A stretch of DNA of 64,000 nt from an uncultured SAR86 cluster bacterium. Its GTDB lineage: Bacteria; Pseudomonadota; Gammaproteobacteria; Magnimaribacterales; D2472. The stretch is taken from contig CACJCN010000003.1 in NCBI GenBank assembly GCA_902591925.1, forward strand, positions 62,001 through 126,000. The letters run 5' to 3'. Shown here piece after piece: positions 62,187 through 64,000 of this stretch (position 1 is the first letter of the stretch; the number at the start of each line of letters is the position of its first letter). A model generated the notes under the pieces. The model was not told where the DNA came from. It searched no databases and worked only from the letters and a program-made list of their open reading frames with translations. A program made the translations under genes and the position numbers.

Positions 62187-63971
62187 ATGAATAATATCTT
62201 TACTAATAGTATTAAAAAAATTGAATTTGATGCTTTAATTGTTGGCGGAGGAGGCTCTGGGATGAGAGCATCTCTAGAGCTAGCTAAATCTGGCTTAAAA
62301 ACCGCAGTAGTATCAAAAGTTTTCCCAACTAGATCTCACACTGTGTCAGCACAAGGCGGAATAACATGTGCAATTGCTAGTGCTGATCCAAATGATGATT
62401 GGAGATGGCATATGTATGATACAGTCAAAGGTGCTGATTTTATTGGTGATCAAGATGCTATTGAATATTTGTGTTCTGAAGGGCCAAAAGCTGTATTTGA
62501 GTTAGAGCATATGGGACTTCCTTTCTCAAGGTTTGAAAATGGCAGAATATATCAGAGACCCTTTGGAGGGCAATCAAAAGATTTTGGTAAAGGCGGTCAG
62601 GCTGCAAGAACTTGTGCTGCAGCTGATAGGACTGGGCATGCTTTACTCCATACTTTGTATCAAAATAATGTTAAAGAAGGTGCCAATTTTCTTAACGAAT
62701 GGTTTGCAGTAGATTTAGTAAAAAATTCAAAAGATGAAGTTACTGGAGTAATTGCTTTTTCAATTGAAAATGGCGAGGTTGCATACTTAAAAGCACAAGC
62801 AACTGTTCTTGCAACAGGTGGAGCCGGAAGAATATATGCATCCACCACCAATGCTTTAATTAATACTGGTGATGGTTTAGCAATGGCTTTAAGAGCAGGA
62901 TTCCCCGCACAAGATATGGAAATGTGGCAGTTTCATCCAACGGGCATTTACGGAGCAGGTTCTCTTGTTACAGAAGGATGTAGAGGCGAAGGAGGCTTTT
63001 TAATCAATAAAGATGGCGAAAGATTCATGGAAAGGTATGCTCCAAATGTAAAAGACCTAGCAGGACGAGATGTTGTCGCCCGATCAATGGTATTAGAAAT
63101 TCTAGAAGGTCGAGGTTGTGGCGAAAAAAATGATCATATTTATCTTAAGCTTGATCATTTAGGTGCTGAAGTTTTAAATTCTAAGCTACCAGGTATATGT
63201 GAATTGTCTAGGACTTTTGCTCATGTTGATCCAATATATGAGCCAATTCCAGTTGTGCCTACTTGCCACTATATGATGGGCGGTACACCTACAAACATTT
63301 CTGGACAAGCATTCACAAGAATTAATGATGAGGATCATTTAATACCTGGATTATTTTCTGCTGGCGAGGCTGCATGTGTTTCTGTTCACGGAGCTAATAG
63401 ATTGGGCGGAAACTCGCTTCTTGATTTGGTTGTTTTTGGAAGGGCAACAGGAAAACATATTCAGAGTGAACTAAAATCAGGTGGTGGTGTAGATTCTGCT
63501 ACTAAAAGTGATATTGAAAAGTCACTTGAAAGATTAAATATACTAAATGACTCTTCTAACGGACATGATCCAGCAGATGTAAAAAAAGAACTCCAAGAAT
63601 GTATGCAAAATTACTTTGGAGTATTCAGAAGAGGTGAATTTATGAAGAAAGGTTTGGACCAATTAAATGAGCTAAAAGAAAAAGTTGATAATCTTCATTT
63701 AAAAGATAAAAGTGATGCATTTAATACAAGCAGAGTTGAGGCAATTGAACTACAAAATCTATTTGAGGTTGCAGAATCAACGGCAATTTCTGCATACCAG
63801 AGAACTGAAAGTAGAGGCGCACATGCTAGAGATGATTATCCTGACAGAGATGATGAAAATTGGTTATGTCACACTATATATGATCCTGTTTCAAAAAAAG
63901 TTTCTAAAAGAGGAGTTAATTTTGAACCCAATAAGGTAGAAGCTTTTCCGCCTAAAGTAAGGACATATTAA
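62187..63971 (+). CDS. sdhA: Succinate dehydrogenase flavoprotein subunit
   Basis: [59 protein letters not shown]. Confidence 0.99.
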   Translation: MNNIFTNSIKKIEFDALIVGGGGSGMRASLELAKSGLKTAVVSKVFPTRSHTVSAQGGITCAIASADPNDDWRWHMYDTVKGADFIGDQDAIEYLCSEGPKAVFELEHMGLPFSRFENGRIYQRPFGGQSKDFGKGGQAARTCAAADRTGHALLHTLYQNNVKEGANFLNEWFAVDLVKNSKDEVTGVIAFSIENGEVAYLKAQATVLATGGAGRIYASTTNALINTGDGLAMALRAGFPAQDMEMWQFHPTGIYGAGSLVTEGCRGEGGFLINKDGERFMERYAPNVKDLAGRDVVARSMVLEILEGRGCGEKNDHIYLKLDHLGAEVLNSKLPGICELSRTFAHVDPIYEPIPVVPTCHYMMGGTPTNISGQAFTRINDEDHLIPGLFSAGEAACVSVHGANRLGGNSLLDLVVFGRATGKHIQSELKSGGGVDSATKSDIEKSLERLNILNDSSNGHDPADVKKELQECMQNYFGVFRRGEFMKKGLDQLNELKEKVDNLHLKDKSDAFNTSRVEAIELQNLFEVAESTAISAYQRTESRGAHARDDYPDRDDENWLCHTIYDPVSKKVSKRGVNFEPNKVEAFPPKVRTY

Positions 63972-64000
63972 TGTTTGGTAATAAGTTAAAGGTAAGTTTG
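63971..64000 (+). CDS. Start of a CDS running off the window, probably sdhB
   Basis: ATG at 63971 overlapping the sdhA stop ([10 protein letters not shown]...); sdhCDAB order expectation only. Confidence 0.4.
   Translation, partial: MFGNKLKVSL

Overview
This 64 kb window is a dense, AT-rich, gene-packed chromosomal segment. It looks like a streamlined gammaproteobacterium, perhaps a marine SAR86-like lineage; that taxonomy is inference from gene order and composition only. It joins several housekeeping neighbourhoods: the dcw cell-division/murein cluster (mraZ to ftsA), rpsF-rpsR-rplI-dnaB-alr, pyrG-kdsA-eno-ftsB-ispDF-surE-pcm-recA, an Anbu / ATP-grasp / alpha-E locus, proS, aspS-yebC-ybgC-tol-pal, tRNA-Lys, dapA-bamC-purC, the isc cluster, ndk-rlmN-rodZ-ispG-hisS-bamB-der, and sdhCDA. 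No CRISPR array, IS element or prophage was recognised. The most interesting observations are: (1) a sequence closely resembling the glnA-type glutamine riboswitch core (CGTTCATC...GACGGAAGTAGG...CGAAG) in the leader of an ATP-grasp + alpha-E operon that is divergent from an Anbu proteasome-like protease; (2) a phage-type PD-(D/E)XK resolvase-like nuclease in the slot between yebC and ybgC where ruvCAB is normally found; (3) ftsZ moved to the front of the dcw cluster, between mraZ and rsmH; (4) a shortened MurD with an altered P-loop (GTNRKST); (5) a ProRS lacking the INS editing domain; (6) an isc operon without hscBA; (7) an iscR promoter with an overlapping IscR box that predicts a leaderless mRNA. 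All identifications come from reading the sequence and recalled family motifs; no searches were run.
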